The notes under the pieces are model-generated. The model searched no databases. It had not been told where the DNA came from and worked only from the letters and a program-made list of their open reading frames with translations. Of a stretch of DNA of 34,021 nt, positions 6,440 to 15,001 are shown one piece after another; position 1 is the first letter of the stretch, and each line of letters begins with the position of its first letter. The translations under genes were made by a program, and so were the position numbers. Origin of the DNA: Acidimicrobiales bacterium (lineage in GTDB: Bacteria > Actinomycetota > Acidimicrobiia > Acidimicrobiales > Aldehydirespiratoraceae); assembly GCA_029263175.1 (NCBI GenBank), contig JAJCXZ010000015.1, positions 1-34,021 on the forward strand, in the 5' to 3' direction.

Positions 6440-8890
6440 CTACTGAAGGACGCCGGCATCGCCAAGCGCGTCGACCTCGGCGGCGCTGAAGCCGAGCAGT
6501 TCCCGCAGGACGGTGTCGTTGTGTTGCCCGACGGTCGGCCCTGCAGCATGGGCTGCCCACGGGGTTTCGGAGAATTCGGTGACCGGGCCGTCGTACCGGG
6601 TTTCCATGAGCGCGTGCGGAAGTGCCGTGAAGAAGCCTCGGTGTTCAAGCTGCGGGTCTCTGATCAGATCGGTGGGCCGAAGCGTCGCATAGGCAGGGCA
6701 ACCGGCCTCGAGAAGGGATCGAGCGATGGTGAAGACGTCGTGGCCGCGGACCCACTCCGCGAAAACGTTCTCGATCTCGGATCGACGGGCGAGTCGCACC
6801 GCGTCGGAGAGGTCGTCGAACGTCGGCGTGGCGAGCGGTGTGACGACCGTGCGCAGCGCCCGCCAGTTCTGCTCGGTGATTGCTGAGACCGCTATGTATC
6901 GCTCGGTGCCCCTGCCCGCGAAGACACCACTCGGAGCGCCACGCTCCCCCGACGCTCCCGGGCGGATGAATGTCGACTCATTCACCACATGATCGAGGAC
7001 CATCGGGCCGAGGAAGTGAATGCCGGTCTCGTTCTGCGACACATCGATGTATTGACCGATTCCGGAGCGTTCACGTTCGCGGAGGGCCGCCACCAACGCA
7101 GCCAACCCGAAGCGCGGCGACACGAAGTCGGTGTATGCACCCCATGGACTGATGGGCGCCCTGTCGGGCCACCCCGTGATGTCCACAAAGCCACCCAGCG
7201 CCGCACCCTGGACTCCGAAGCCGGTCGCTCCGGCTTCGGGGCCCGTCTGCCCCCGCATCGACGTCGACAGCATGACGACACGAGGGTTCAGTTCGTGAAC
7301 GCGCTCCCAGCCGAAGCCGGCCTTCTCCGCGACGCCTGGCCGGAAGTTCTCGACGACGACATCCGCCCAGCGAATCAGCCGGTCGACCAGTACTCGAGAT
7401 TCCGGCCGACTCAGATCACACGCCACGCCGAGTTTCGATTGATTGACGTTGGCCGCCGGGATACTGCCGGCCGGCGTACCCGCCGGATCGTTGAACGGCG
7501 GAAGCAGACGCATACTGTCGATCCGGTTGGCCGACTCGGTGTGGATGACCGTGGCGCCGTGATTCGCGAGTTCGCGCGTGACAATCGGACCGGCGGCCAT
7601 CCAGGTGAAGTCAGCGACCTTCAGGCCGTCATAGATCCGGCCCCGCTCCCGGGTGACCGCCGGTGCCGGCCTCGGCACAATCGACTCGACCATTGCCTGA
7701 TCAGCACCTAGGCCAGGTGCAGGCCGGTCGTAGCTGATCGGCGTGCGGCTGAGGATGGCGAACGGTCCCGGGTGCGACTCACCATCGACCTCGACCCAGA
7801 AGTCCCGGGCCTGAAGCTGCGGATCGGCCAGCAGATCCGCAGCGTTGTTGCACGGAGCCATCAGCAACTTGTCGGCGAGCGATCGGTCGTGGAGCTCGAT
7901 CTTGGTCTTGGTCTTCAAGAACTCGAGGACGGCATCCACGGCTCGGGAACCGACCTCGACCGGCAGCTCACCCGACTCCATTCGTTCGACCCAACCAGCC
8001 CAGTCCTGCCCACAAAGGTCTACGTCGAGTTCACCTTCCTCCTCGGCCCATCTCAGGACTCCGGAGAACGCCGTTTCGCCCTGCTTCCCCAGCACGAAGA
8101 CCACCGCGACATGGCCTTCGGCGCATGCTTCGATTTTCGGGCTGCGAAGGCCGGGCACGATCTCGGTGCCGCGTGGGTCGGGCGCATCGGCGCGGTCATC
8201 GCCGAGGAACCGAGGGTTCTTGTCGAGCACCGCATACGACGACGTCCACAACAGACAACCGACCACACCTGCCTGCATCGACGAGTCGAGATGCTGGCCG
8301 AGCCCGGAGTGGTCTCGTTCGTACAGGGCGCCGATGGCGTCGGCCGCCGCCTGGACAGCTCCATGGTTCGCCGATTCGGGAAAGCCGATCGGTATCGGAG
8401 GTCGATCCTTGTCTCCCTGACCGATCAAGAAGCCACCCGCCGCGGAGAGCGTGAGGTCCGATGCCGGCGCACCAGCGAGAGGGCCCGTCGACCCGAAGGG
8501 TGTGACCGACACGTGCACCAGGCCGGGATTCCGGGCGCGCAGCGCCTCGGCGTCGAGTCCGAACTCAGTCAGACCATCGGGCCCCCACGACTCGATCAGG
8601 ATGTCGGCGCCGTCGACGAGGCGGTTCAACGTCGAGCGCCCGACCGCAGTCGAGAGATCGAGGACCACGCTGTGCTTGCCTCGTCCCCAGATCCGCCAGT
8701 ACAACGACTCGCCAGTCGTTCGATCGAAGGGGCCCCGAGAACGGGATTCACAGCCCTCCGGAGGTTCGACCTTGATGACCGTGGCCCCGAGGTCGACCAG
8801 AACTCTCCCGGTGGCCTCGGCGAGGTGGCCCCCGAGGTCCACGGCGATGATGTCTCCCAAGAGGCCCGGTTCGCCACCGCTTGCGTCCAC
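6440..8890 (-). CDS. Tandem-duplicated type III (CaiB/BaiF) CoA-transferase
   Basis: The protein has two complete class III CoA-transferase domains in one chain. Copy 1 begins LLGDIIAVDLGGHLAEATGRVLVDLGATVIKVEPPEG and includes GLGQHLDSSMQ. Copy 2 begins RIYDGLKVADFTWMAAGPIVTRELANHGATVIHTES and includes GIGQYIDVSQNE. The GQ-x-x-D-x-S regions lie near the active site of the family. Normal members are about 400 residues, so about 816 residues is two domains. They move CoA between carboxylic acids, so this would activate the substrate of the downstream dehydrogenase. The start is uncertain. GTG 8890 follows a purine-rich AGGGGGAG and lies just before the first domain. The frame stays open to GTG 8995, but the extra 35 residues match nothing familiar. 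Confidence 0.85.
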   Translation of the reverse strand: MDASGGEPGLLGDIIAVDLGGHLAEATGRVLVDLGATVIKVEPPEGCESRSRGPFDRTTGESLYWRIWGRGKHSVVLDLSTAVGRSTLNRLVDGADILIESWGPDGLTEFGLDAEALRARNPGLVHVSVTPFGSTGPLAGAPASDLTLSAAGGFLIGQGDKDRPPIPIGFPESANHGAVQAAADAIGALYERDHSGLGQHLDSSMQAGVVGCLLWTSSYAVLDKNPRFLGDDRADAPDPRGTEIVPGLRSPKIEACAEGHVAVVFVLGKQGETAFSGVLRWAEEEGELDVDLCGQDWAGWVERMESGELPVEVGSRAVDAVLEFLKTKTKIELHDRSLADKLLMAPCNNAADLLADPQLQARDFWVEVDGESHPGPFAILSRTPISYDRPAPGLGADQAMVESIVPRPAPAVTRERGRIYDGLKVADFTWMAAGPIVTRELANHGATVIHTESANRIDSMRLLPPFNDPAGTPAGSIPAANVNQSKLGVACDLSRPESRVLVDRLIRWADVVVENFRPGVAEKAGFGWERVHELNPRVVMLSTSMRGQTGPEAGATGFGVQGAALGGFVDITGWPDRAPISPWGAYTDFVSPRFGLAALVAALRERERSGIGQYIDVSQNETGIHFLGPMVLDHVVNESTFIRPGASGERGAPSGVFAGRGTERYIAVSAITEQNWRALRTVVTPLATPTFDDLSDAVRLARRSEIENVFAEWVRGHDVFTIARSLLEAGCPAYATLRPTDLIRDPQLEHRGFFTALPHALMETRYDGPVTEFSETPWAAHAAGPTVGQHNDTVLRELLGFSAAEVDALGDAGVLQ

Positions 8891-9075
8891 CACTCCCCCT
8901 CGGTCGAAGACAGGATCATCGCGTCCGGACTCTCTCGACGCAATCTGTCCACTGGTCGCCTGTACGGTCGCTCGATGACATCCGATGACCGACACCGCCT
9001 GGCGCTGAATGGCGCCGATGGCTGCGTCGCCGCCGTTGGCCGAGTAGAACCTCAGCAGTGTTGAAGGTTCGACTC

Positions 9076-10089
9076 ATGTCCCGCTCTTCCCCGACCATCC
9101 CCGCGGACCCGTGGCGTCGCGTCCGGGTAGGCCTCGCCATTCTCGGCCTGGTCATGACGGTCGGCGTGATCGGCTATCGAATTCTCGGGCTCGACTTCTT
9201 CGACGCGTTCTATCAAACGGCCATCACGGTCACCACCGTCGGCTTCGAGGAGATCGGCCCCGAAGAAGAGATCGACCGGGCGTATCGCACCTTCACGCTC
9301 TTGCTGGTGTTCTTCGGAGTCAGCGGGGCGCTCTACACGCTGAGCGTCATGGTCGAAGCCGTCGTCGAGGGAAGCATCAACGACGGATTTCGTCTGCGGA
9401 AGGACTATCGCATGATCCAACACATGAGTGACCACGTCATCCTCGCCGGCGCCGGGCGCGTCGGACGAGCCATCAGCCACTACGTCGGTCTACACGACGC
9501 CGACCTGGTGATCGTCGACCGCGCCTATCGCCCCGATGGCGACCAACCCGTGATTCTCGCCGAAGCGACGGAGGACGAGACGCTCATTCAGGCCGGCGTC
9601 GAACGTGCTCACACGCTCATCGCCGCCCTGGACAGCGATGCGGACAATCTCTACGTGACCCTTTCGGCCCGCGCGCTCAACCCCAACCTCTTCATCGTGG
9701 CCCGGACCAACTCGCAAGCCAACGAAGCCAAGTTCTTCCAAGCCGGTGCAGATCGGGTGGTCAACCCCCATGAGATCGGCGGGTCACGGATGGGTGCGCT
9801 TGCACTGCACCCCTCCCTGGCGGAGTTTCTCGACGAGGTGCTTCATGACGAGTCGCACGGCGTTCGCATCGCGGAAGTTGTCCTCCCCGCCAGCTCTGCC
9901 GCCATAGACGCACCCCTCAGCTCGCTCATGGAACGTTGCCACCATTCGCCGTTGATTCTCGCGGTGCGAAATCAACAGCACGGATACGACGTCAACCCCT
10001 CGAGCGACACGCCTCTGAACACCGGCGACGTGCTCGTCGTTCTCGGACACCCCGCCGAGGTGGACGACCTGCGCCGGGCAGCGAACTGA
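9076..10089 (+). CDS. Potassium channel with RCK (TrkA-N/TrkA-C) regulatory domains
   Basis: The 337-residue protein has a two-helix pore module followed by a cytoplasmic RCK domain. Helix 1 spans about 16-37, the pore loop carries the selectivity-filter sequence TTVGFEE (53-59), and helix 2 spans about 71-93. The RCK N-lobe starts near 119 with VILAGAGRVGRAI (nucleotide-binding GxGxxG at 125-130) and acidic residues after the next strand. A TrkA-C lobe ends the chain. It should form a tetrameric ligand-gated K+ channel of the MthK/YugO type. ATG 9076 is preferred: AAGG lies 8 nt upstream and the protein then begins like relatives. A GTG at 9058 adds six residues. It is divergent from the CoA-transferase gene and ends 10 nt from the convergent GT2 gene. 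Confidence 0.9.
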   Translation: MSRSSPTIPADPWRRVRVGLAILGLVMTVGVIGYRILGLDFFDAFYQTAITVTTVGFEEIGPEEEIDRAYRTFTLLLVFFGVSGALYTLSVMVEAVVEGSINDGFRLRKDYRMIQHMSDHVILAGAGRVGRAISHYVGLHDADLVIVDRAYRPDGDQPVILAEATEDETLIQAGVERAHTLIAALDSDADNLYVTLSARALNPNLFIVARTNSQANEAKFFQAGADRVVNPHEIGGSRMGALALHPSLAEFLDEVLHDESHGVRIAEVVLPASSAAIDAPLSSLMERCHHSPLILAVRNQQHGYDVNPSSDTPLNTGDVLVVLGHPAEVDDLRRAAN

Positions 10090-10099
10090 CCCACGCCCT

Positions 10100-11095
10100 T
10101 CACCCGCGCCGCACGGCTCGGCGAAGCGCCGCGCGACCACCGAGTTCGTCAGCGGCAGCCTGGTAGAAGCCGATGTTCTGAATCACGCTGCAGGCTGCAC
10201 TGGTCAGCCATCCCGCTCCGAGTCGGTTCGCCGTCCGTGCCCCGATTCTCGAAATCACCAGAACCGGCTTCTGCAGGACCGGGAGATCGATGCAGGCGAC
10301 AAGAAGAAGCTTCACGAAGGGATGCCGTTCGTCGAAGAACCGGGCGAAGTCGGCGAGCCCGGGGTCGTGCCCGCGATCTCGGCCGAAGATCACGGCAGTT
10401 GATCCGTAGGACCGAGCGATGGCACACCATGATTCGAACGAGCGTTCTGCGTGGTGGTAGCCGATGGCCGCATTGCAGAACGCGAACAGGGTGCCTTCCT
10501 GGCCCATTCGCCAGGCGAGCTCAGTGTCCTCATCCCGGCGAAGCGCCTCGTCGAACCCGCCAACGGCAACGACGGCAGCGGTCGGCACGGAGGCATTGCC
10601 GGTGTAGAACTGCCGACTCGTGGCTTCCCAGTCACCGCGATCCATTGCCGCGTATTGCTTTTCCAGGTTCTCCTGCTCCCACTGAACCCAAAAGCTCAGC
10701 CCGCCCGCCGGCGGAGTCATCATGGGGCCGATCACCGCGGTGTTCTGACGGCCAGATTGCTCGGCGAGATGGGTCGAGAGGAGTGATGGCGCGGCGACCA
10801 TGTCGTCGTCGAGAAAGACGATCAGGTCAGAGTTGGCCGAGGCGATCCCCCGGTTCCTCGCCGCTCCTGCTCCCGCGTTGTCCTGTCTGAGCGCGATCAG
10901 CGAGAAGTCCCACTGGCCGGGGTCGGCCAGCATGTCGTCGGTGCCGTCGGTGCAGCCGTCGGAAACGACGATCACCTCGAATCGGCCCGCGATGTCCTGC
11001 CCGTTCAACGAATCGAGTGTGCGCTCGAGGCTGACTCGGCGTTGGAAGGTCGGGATCACCACACTCATGACGACCTCGTCATCTTCTTGCGTCAT
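10100..11095 (-). CDS. Family 2 glycosyltransferase
   Basis: The 331-residue protein is a GT-A fold transferase. It starts MSVVIPTFQRR, has the nucleotide-sugar motif VSDGCTDGT (45-52), the NAGAGAARNRGI stretch, and the metal-binding DDD at 96-98 (FLDDDMV). A later GGFDEALRRDEDTELAWR matches the acceptor/catalytic region of GT2 enzymes. It would transfer one sugar from a nucleotide donor onto the polysaccharide repeat unit on the cytoplasmic face. The donor and linkage are unknown. It is the last gene of the polysaccharide operon and shares a 4-nt ATGA overlap with the polymerase gene, which decides the start at 11095. A weakly hydrophobic stretch after residue 240 may touch the membrane. Confidence 0.92.
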   Translation of the reverse strand: MTQEDDEVVMSVVIPTFQRRVSLERTLDSLNGQDIAGRFEVIVVSDGCTDGTDDMLADPGQWDFSLIALRQDNAGAGAARNRGIASANSDLIVFLDDDMVAAPSLLSTHLAEQSGRQNTAVIGPMMTPPAGGLSFWVQWEQENLEKQYAAMDRGDWEATSRQFYTGNASVPTAAVVAVGGFDEALRRDEDTELAWRMGQEGTLFAFCNAAIGYHHAERSFESWCAIARSYGSTAVIFGRDRGHDPGLADFARFFDERHPFVKLLLVACIDLPVLQKPVLVISRIGARTANRLGAGWLTSAACSVIQNIGFYQAAADELGGRAALRRAVRRG

Positions 11096-12591
11096 GCCTC
11101 GGGGTCCACGGCTTCAGGTTCTGTGAGCTTGTCCGTGCGCACCACCATCGCGAACGCAATCGACAGCAAGACCATCGACTCGGTTTCCCACGCGATGTCG
11201 ACGTAGGCGAAGGCGAGGAACATGGCGATGAAGGTGGCACCGACCGTGGCCAGCACCGCGGTCTCGGCGTCTTTCGCTCGAATGGCCGCACGCACACCGA
11301 CGGCCACACCGCGGCCGAGCACATACAGCAATGACACGAATCCGATGATGCCGGTCTTCATCCAGATGTAGAGGATCGAGTTGTGGGTGACATATCGCCA
11401 CAAGACGAACGCGCTCCCCAAATCAGGAAGCGGGATCGCTTGCAGGTACGGCTTCCCGAAGCCGATGCCGAGTAGCGGGTTGGTTCGAAGGGTTGCCAAG
11501 ATGTTGATGTTCTCGACAGTGCGGTACGCGTTGCTCGACTCGTCGAGCCCCTCGGAGCCGATCAGTTGACCCTTGATTGCCTGTGCGGGGAAACCGGGTC
11601 CGCTGTCGACGTTCCAGAATGCAGCCGTGTACCCGAGAACCAGGAATGCCACCAGTGGAACGATCGAATAGAAGCGTGCCCGGTCCCGGCGGTACAAGAT
11701 GATCGACAAGAGCACCGCGGCGACGATCAGTGCACCAATGGCCGAGCGTCGCTCACTGAGGCCGTAGACCCAGAAGATCGGCACCAGTATGAACGGCAGC
11801 ACGAGTCGTTTCGCAAAGCTGCCGCGCCGCGTGAGCCAAGCGGATGCAAAGGTCACCAGCGCCACATTCGCGTGAACCGAAGCCGAGTGGACGTTGAGGC
11901 TGTCGGTGGCGACGCGTTCAGCCGCATCGATCTGCCGGTAGTACCAGTCGAGACTCAGAATCGAGTCGACGAACACCGCAGCAATGATGATCCAGAGCGC
12001 CGTGTTCAAATGGCGTCGTTCGGTGAAGAGATTCACCGCCAGGATGGTGAGTACCGGCAGAGCGAAAAGCGCCCTGCTCTCATGGACCGCGACGAAGTTG
12101 CTTCCTCCCGTACCGAGTCCGTACATCACACCAAGCAGCACGGCTGCGGTGAAGACCATCAGGGGGCGAATCAGCTCCGGTCGATGCGTGACCTCGAGGC
12201 GCCCGCGGGCAACGTGGACCACCATGGCGACAAGCGTCACTCCGAGATAGCCCTCCATGGGAGAGACGATGATCGAGTCGGCAACGAAGAGGATCGACTC
12301 GCGGCTCGACACACCCTTGGTGAATGGCCACCACGGTGACACGAAGGGATCACCGGCGAGAGAGAAGAAGATCAGGCTGTAGACCCCGATCACCGGGCGC
12401 CACAAGATGAGCGGAATACCGAGCAAATAGATTCCCGCCGCGACAGGAAACGGAACATGGCCCGAGCGCAGAGCCAGCCCCGCGACGACCAAGGCCACGA
12501 ACAACACCGCGAGGTAGACGAAGAGGTCGTCTGCTCGCTGTCGCCGCCGGGCGCTGCGAATGTTGCTCACCGGTGAGTCGAGGAGCAACAT
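11092..12591 (-). CDS. O-antigen ligase/polymerase-like membrane protein (Wzy/WaaL family)
   Basis: The 499-residue protein is a polytopic membrane protein with about a dozen hydrophobic segments. The C-terminal half contains a large external loop with an R-x-N-I-x-I-L-x-x-L-R-x-N-P-L-x-G-I-G-F-G-K-P pattern. The NPLLGIGFG region and the following HNSILYIWMKTGIIG are the signature of the Wzy_C/O-antigen ligase family. In a Wzx/Wzy pathway it joins lipid-linked repeat units outside the membrane. I chose ATG 12591 (MLLLDSPVSN) because it lies 1 nt after the stop of the small membrane gene. The longer frame would read antisense through that gene region without family similarity. It overlaps the downstream GT2 by 4 nt. 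Confidence 0.9.
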   Translation of the reverse strand: MLLLDSPVSNIRSARRRQRADDLFVYLAVLFVALVVAGLALRSGHVPFPVAAGIYLLGIPLILWRPVIGVYSLIFFSLAGDPFVSPWWPFTKGVSSRESILFVADSIIVSPMEGYLGVTLVAMVVHVARGRLEVTHRPELIRPLMVFTAAVLLGVMYGLGTGGSNFVAVHESRALFALPVLTILAVNLFTERRHLNTALWIIIAAVFVDSILSLDWYYRQIDAAERVATDSLNVHSASVHANVALVTFASAWLTRRGSFAKRLVLPFILVPIFWVYGLSERRSAIGALIVAAVLLSIILYRRDRARFYSIVPLVAFLVLGYTAAFWNVDSGPGFPAQAIKGQLIGSEGLDESSNAYRTVENINILATLRTNPLLGIGFGKPYLQAIPLPDLGSAFVLWRYVTHNSILYIWMKTGIIGFVSLLYVLGRGVAVGVRAAIRAKDAETAVLATVGATFIAMFLAFAYVDIAWETESMVLLSIAFAMVVRTDKLTEPEAVDPEA

Positions 12592-12592
12592 T

Positions 12593-12733
12593 TCAGACGA
12601 ACCGATAGTTGAACAGCAATATGGTGGCCACCAGTGCGACGCCGAGAACCGCCAGCCGAGACCACTTCTCATTCTTGGCGGATCTCGCGCCGATCAGGCC
12701 CGAGACCACAAGAAAGAGAACGACGACCTGCAT
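12593..12733 (-). CDS. 46-residue two-helix membrane protein
   Basis: A short frame between the BY-kinase-like and polymerase genes encodes 46 residues. It has two hydrophobic helices (residues 2-16, QVVVLFLVVSGLIGA, and about 27-43, LAVLGVALVATILLFNY) joined by a basic/polar turn (RSAKNEKWSR) and ends FV. It begins 6 nt after the TAA of the upstream gene and stops 1 nt before the ATG of the polymerase gene, so translation coupling is likely. No Shine-Dalgarno sequence is obvious. I do not recognise a family. The hydrophobic pattern, exact fit into the gap and positively charged loop argue that it is a real gene. It may help the adjacent Wzy-like polymerase or the flippase. Confidence 0.65.
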   Translation of the reverse strand: MQVVVLFLVVSGLIGARSAKNEKWSRLAVLGVALVATILLFNYRFV

Positions 12734-12739
12734 GGAGTG

Positions 12740-13426
12740 TTAACTGGCCACCATCGGGTCGACCAACCACGATGGCGCCTTGATGGCAGCGTCGTTGAGG
12801 ACGATTCCACCCAGACGATCGCGCCCAAGGTCATCAAGGGCGACACGGATCTGTTCGATCGGCGCACCACCCTGACGAACGACGACGAACGTCTGACCCG
12901 CCAGTCCGGTGAGCGCAAGCGAATCGGAGGTTTCGCCGACTGCAGGAATATCGAGGATCACGATGTCGAAGTTGTCGCTGACGTCGTCGATCACCTGTCG
13001 TAGTTCTGCTGAGCGAGCGAACCCGGCCCGTTCCATCAAGGGGATTTCGCCGGCGGGGAGCAAGAAGAGACGATCGTGGTCGGTGGGAATGAGGGCTTCA
13101 TCGAGGTAGGCCTCGCCGGAAGCCACGTCCACGATTGAACTGCCTTCGCCGGAGTCGCCCTTCGACCAATCGAGCGACACGACGCAGACTCGCCGCTCGG
13201 TGTCGTGTACAGCGGTCACAGCCAACGCGTTGGTGATGTAGGTGACCCCTTCTCCGCTCACCGCCGACGTGATCGCAACCACCGCTGGGTGGCTCTCGAG
13301 AAGCTCGGAGCGCCGCATGAGAATACGCATCTGCTCGGCGACCACGTAGGGCGCGCGAATGACCTCGCCGTCCTTGGTCTCGGCTCGGAGTTCGGCTCTG
13401 TCCTTCTTGCGGAACGGCACTCTCAT
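12740..13426 (-). CDS. BY-kinase/CpsD-like ATPase lacking the Walker A lysine
   Basis: The 228-residue protein aligns with bacterial tyrosine kinases and MinD-like ATPases of polysaccharide clusters (CpsD, CapB, Wzc C-terminus). An early region contains YVVAEQMRILMRRSELL (27-43), then ITSAVSGEGVTYITNALA (52-69), where relatives have GEGK-S/T. The lysine is valine 61. A Walker A'-like strand VCVVSLDWS (80-88, Asp86) and Walker B IVILDIPAV (Asp159) remain. There is no tyrosine-rich C-terminal tail. It probably pairs with the separate Wzz-like protein, as CapA/CapB do, but ATP hydrolysis and kinase activity are doubtful. Its ATG overlaps the flippase stop by 4 nt. It ends 6 nt before the tiny membrane gene. 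Confidence 0.85.
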   Translation of the reverse strand: MRVPFRKKDRAELRAETKDGEVIRAPYVVAEQMRILMRRSELLESHPAVVAITSAVSGEGVTYITNALAVTAVHDTERRVCVVSLDWSKGDSGEGSSIVDVASGEAYLDEALIPTDHDRLFLLPAGEIPLMERAGFARSAELRQVIDDVSDNFDIVILDIPAVGETSDSLALTGLAGQTFVVVRQGGAPIEQIRVALDDLGRDRLGGIVLNDAAIKAPSWLVDPMVAS

Positions 13427-14979
13427 GAGTTGGGCTCTTTTCCTTCGCCCGGAGAATCCGAGCGATCAAACTTGCTGCTGATTACGTCGGCGACCCGGTC
13501 ATGGAATCGAGAGATTCTGTCGAACGGAGGACCCAGCGTGGCGACTTCGTCGAAGTCGATCACCCGGAGGATCAGCACCAACGCAGGATAGATCAGCGCT
13601 CCGGCCAATACGGGCCACACGAGAGCGAAGTCGGACAAGGCGTACACGAAGACCCCCATGACTGCGGCCGCCAGAGCGGCCTTGGCCACTTGCACGGCCG
13701 TTGTACGGTCGATCAGACCTCTCACCATGAAGAACAAGCCGAAGATCAGAGCGCCGGCTTCGGTGAAGACGTAGGCCAAGGCGCCGGCGATTGCGGGGTT
13801 GTCGTAGGTGTCCCGGGTCCACGGCACAAGTACCAGATCCAGCGGAATCGTGGCCGCAGCAGATGTGAGCAGGACGAACGACCACACCACCTGTCGGTTC
13901 GATGCCGTCGCGAAATAGCCAAGCAGGATCGTGACCGAGACCGGAATGAGAACGACGGCGTAGACCTGCAGGACATCGCCCGTTTCGGCGAACTCATCAC
14001 CGAACAACAAGAGGGCAAATTGATCGCCCAACACCACGACGCCGGCCGTGAGCGGAAGCACGACCAGCATCATGATCATCGTTCCCTTCCGGAGTAGCGC
14101 GAGCGCCGAGTCGAAGTCGCGTTCAACCTCGCGAGTGAGCCGGGGGAAGAGCGCGGCGCCGACCGCGACCGGGAGGAAAAGCATGTTGCCGAAGAGTCGA
14201 TCCGCTGCCGCATAGTGGCCGACGGCCTCTTCGTTGACCAGCGCCGCGATCACGATCACGTCCACCTGCTGGTAGAGGATCAATGAGCCGATCAGCAAGA
14301 GATAGGGCAGGCACTGCCGCAGCAACTGTGGCAATCCCGGGCGAACCAGCTTCACCCAAAGACGTGTGTCCTGGCGGAAGATCACGATCGACCCGATGAG
14401 CGTGGCAATTGCGCTCACGATCGACACCGAGGCGATCGCGTAGATTTCTGCGTTCAGCGCGACCAGCGCGATGATCAGGCCGCCGTGCACGTAGCGGCTG
14501 ATCACCGACACAATCGACGTGGCGCGCATCCGTTCTCGCCCTTCAACGGCTGCGATCAGCGATGACGCCGGGGCGAGGATGATCCAGGACACGCCCACGA
14601 TGAGGATCAACCAGCGGGCGCGGGCTTCCAACCCTGCTGCGAATGAATACAGGGCCACACCACCCGCGGCAACGACGAACAACGTCGCTTGCATCGTGAG
14701 AACCCGACCGAGAAGGGCGGAGCCGGCATCCGGATCTCGGGCGACCTCACGGCTCACGAGCCGATTCGAACCGAACTCGATTACCGGCGCCGCCACCATC
14801 CAGATCGCGATGGCGAGGCTGATCTCGCCCATCCCGGCGGGGCCGAGATGGCGCGGCAGAACCACCAGGACGACAGTGCCGATCGTCCAGGTCAGCGCTT
14901 GCGCGGTGAGGAGGGAGAGGACGTTTCGACCGACGACCCGGGCCGATGACTCGTCTTCGTCCGGGGGTGCAGGTCCCAT
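13423..14979 (-). CDS. Polysaccharide flippase (Wzx/MOP superfamily)
   Basis: The 518-residue protein has the 12-14 hydrophobic helices of MOP-superfamily flippases. The start (ARVVGRNVLSLLTAQALTWTIGTVVLVVLPRHLGPAGMGEISLAIAIW) is typical of oligosaccharide flippases, and later come a central VDVIVIAALVNEEAVGHYAAADRLF stretch and FPRLTREVERD. It would move the undecaprenyl-linked repeat unit across the membrane. ATG 14979 lies 22 nt after the Wzz stop and directly before the first conserved segment. The frame extends 32 codons upstream into the Wzz gene, but that part is Arg-rich and has no family similarity. It is followed by an ATGA overlap with the BY-kinase-like gene. Confidence 0.92.
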   Translation of the reverse strand: MGPAPPDEDESSARVVGRNVLSLLTAQALTWTIGTVVLVVLPRHLGPAGMGEISLAIAIWMVAAPVIEFGSNRLVSREVARDPDAGSALLGRVLTMQATLFVVAAGGVALYSFAAGLEARARWLILIVGVSWIILAPASSLIAAVEGRERMRATSIVSVISRYVHGGLIIALVALNAEIYAIASVSIVSAIATLIGSIVIFRQDTRLWVKLVRPGLPQLLRQCLPYLLLIGSLILYQQVDVIVIAALVNEEAVGHYAAADRLFGNMLFLPVAVGAALFPRLTREVERDFDSALALLRKGTMIMMLVVLPLTAGVVVLGDQFALLLFGDEFAETGDVLQVYAVVLIPVSVTILLGYFATASNRQVVWSFVLLTSAAATIPLDLVLVPWTRDTYDNPAIAGALAYVFTEAGALIFGLFFMVRGLIDRTTAVQVAKAALAAAVMGVFVYALSDFALVWPVLAGALIYPALVLILRVIDFDEVATLGPPFDRISRFHDRVADVISSKFDRSDSPGEGKEPNS

Positions 14980-15001
14980 GGTGTGTACTTGCCGCCGGCC
15001 T

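Noticed and set aside
6405-6560. Extended N-terminus of the acyl-CoA dehydrogenase
   Set aside because: Overlaps the end of the CoA-transferase gene in another frame, is Arg-rich and has no family similarity.
8891-8995. Additional 35 N-terminal residues for the CoA-transferase
   Set aside because: The frame is open, but no ribosome-binding site or domain similarity is seen. Kept only as an alternative start at GTG 8995.
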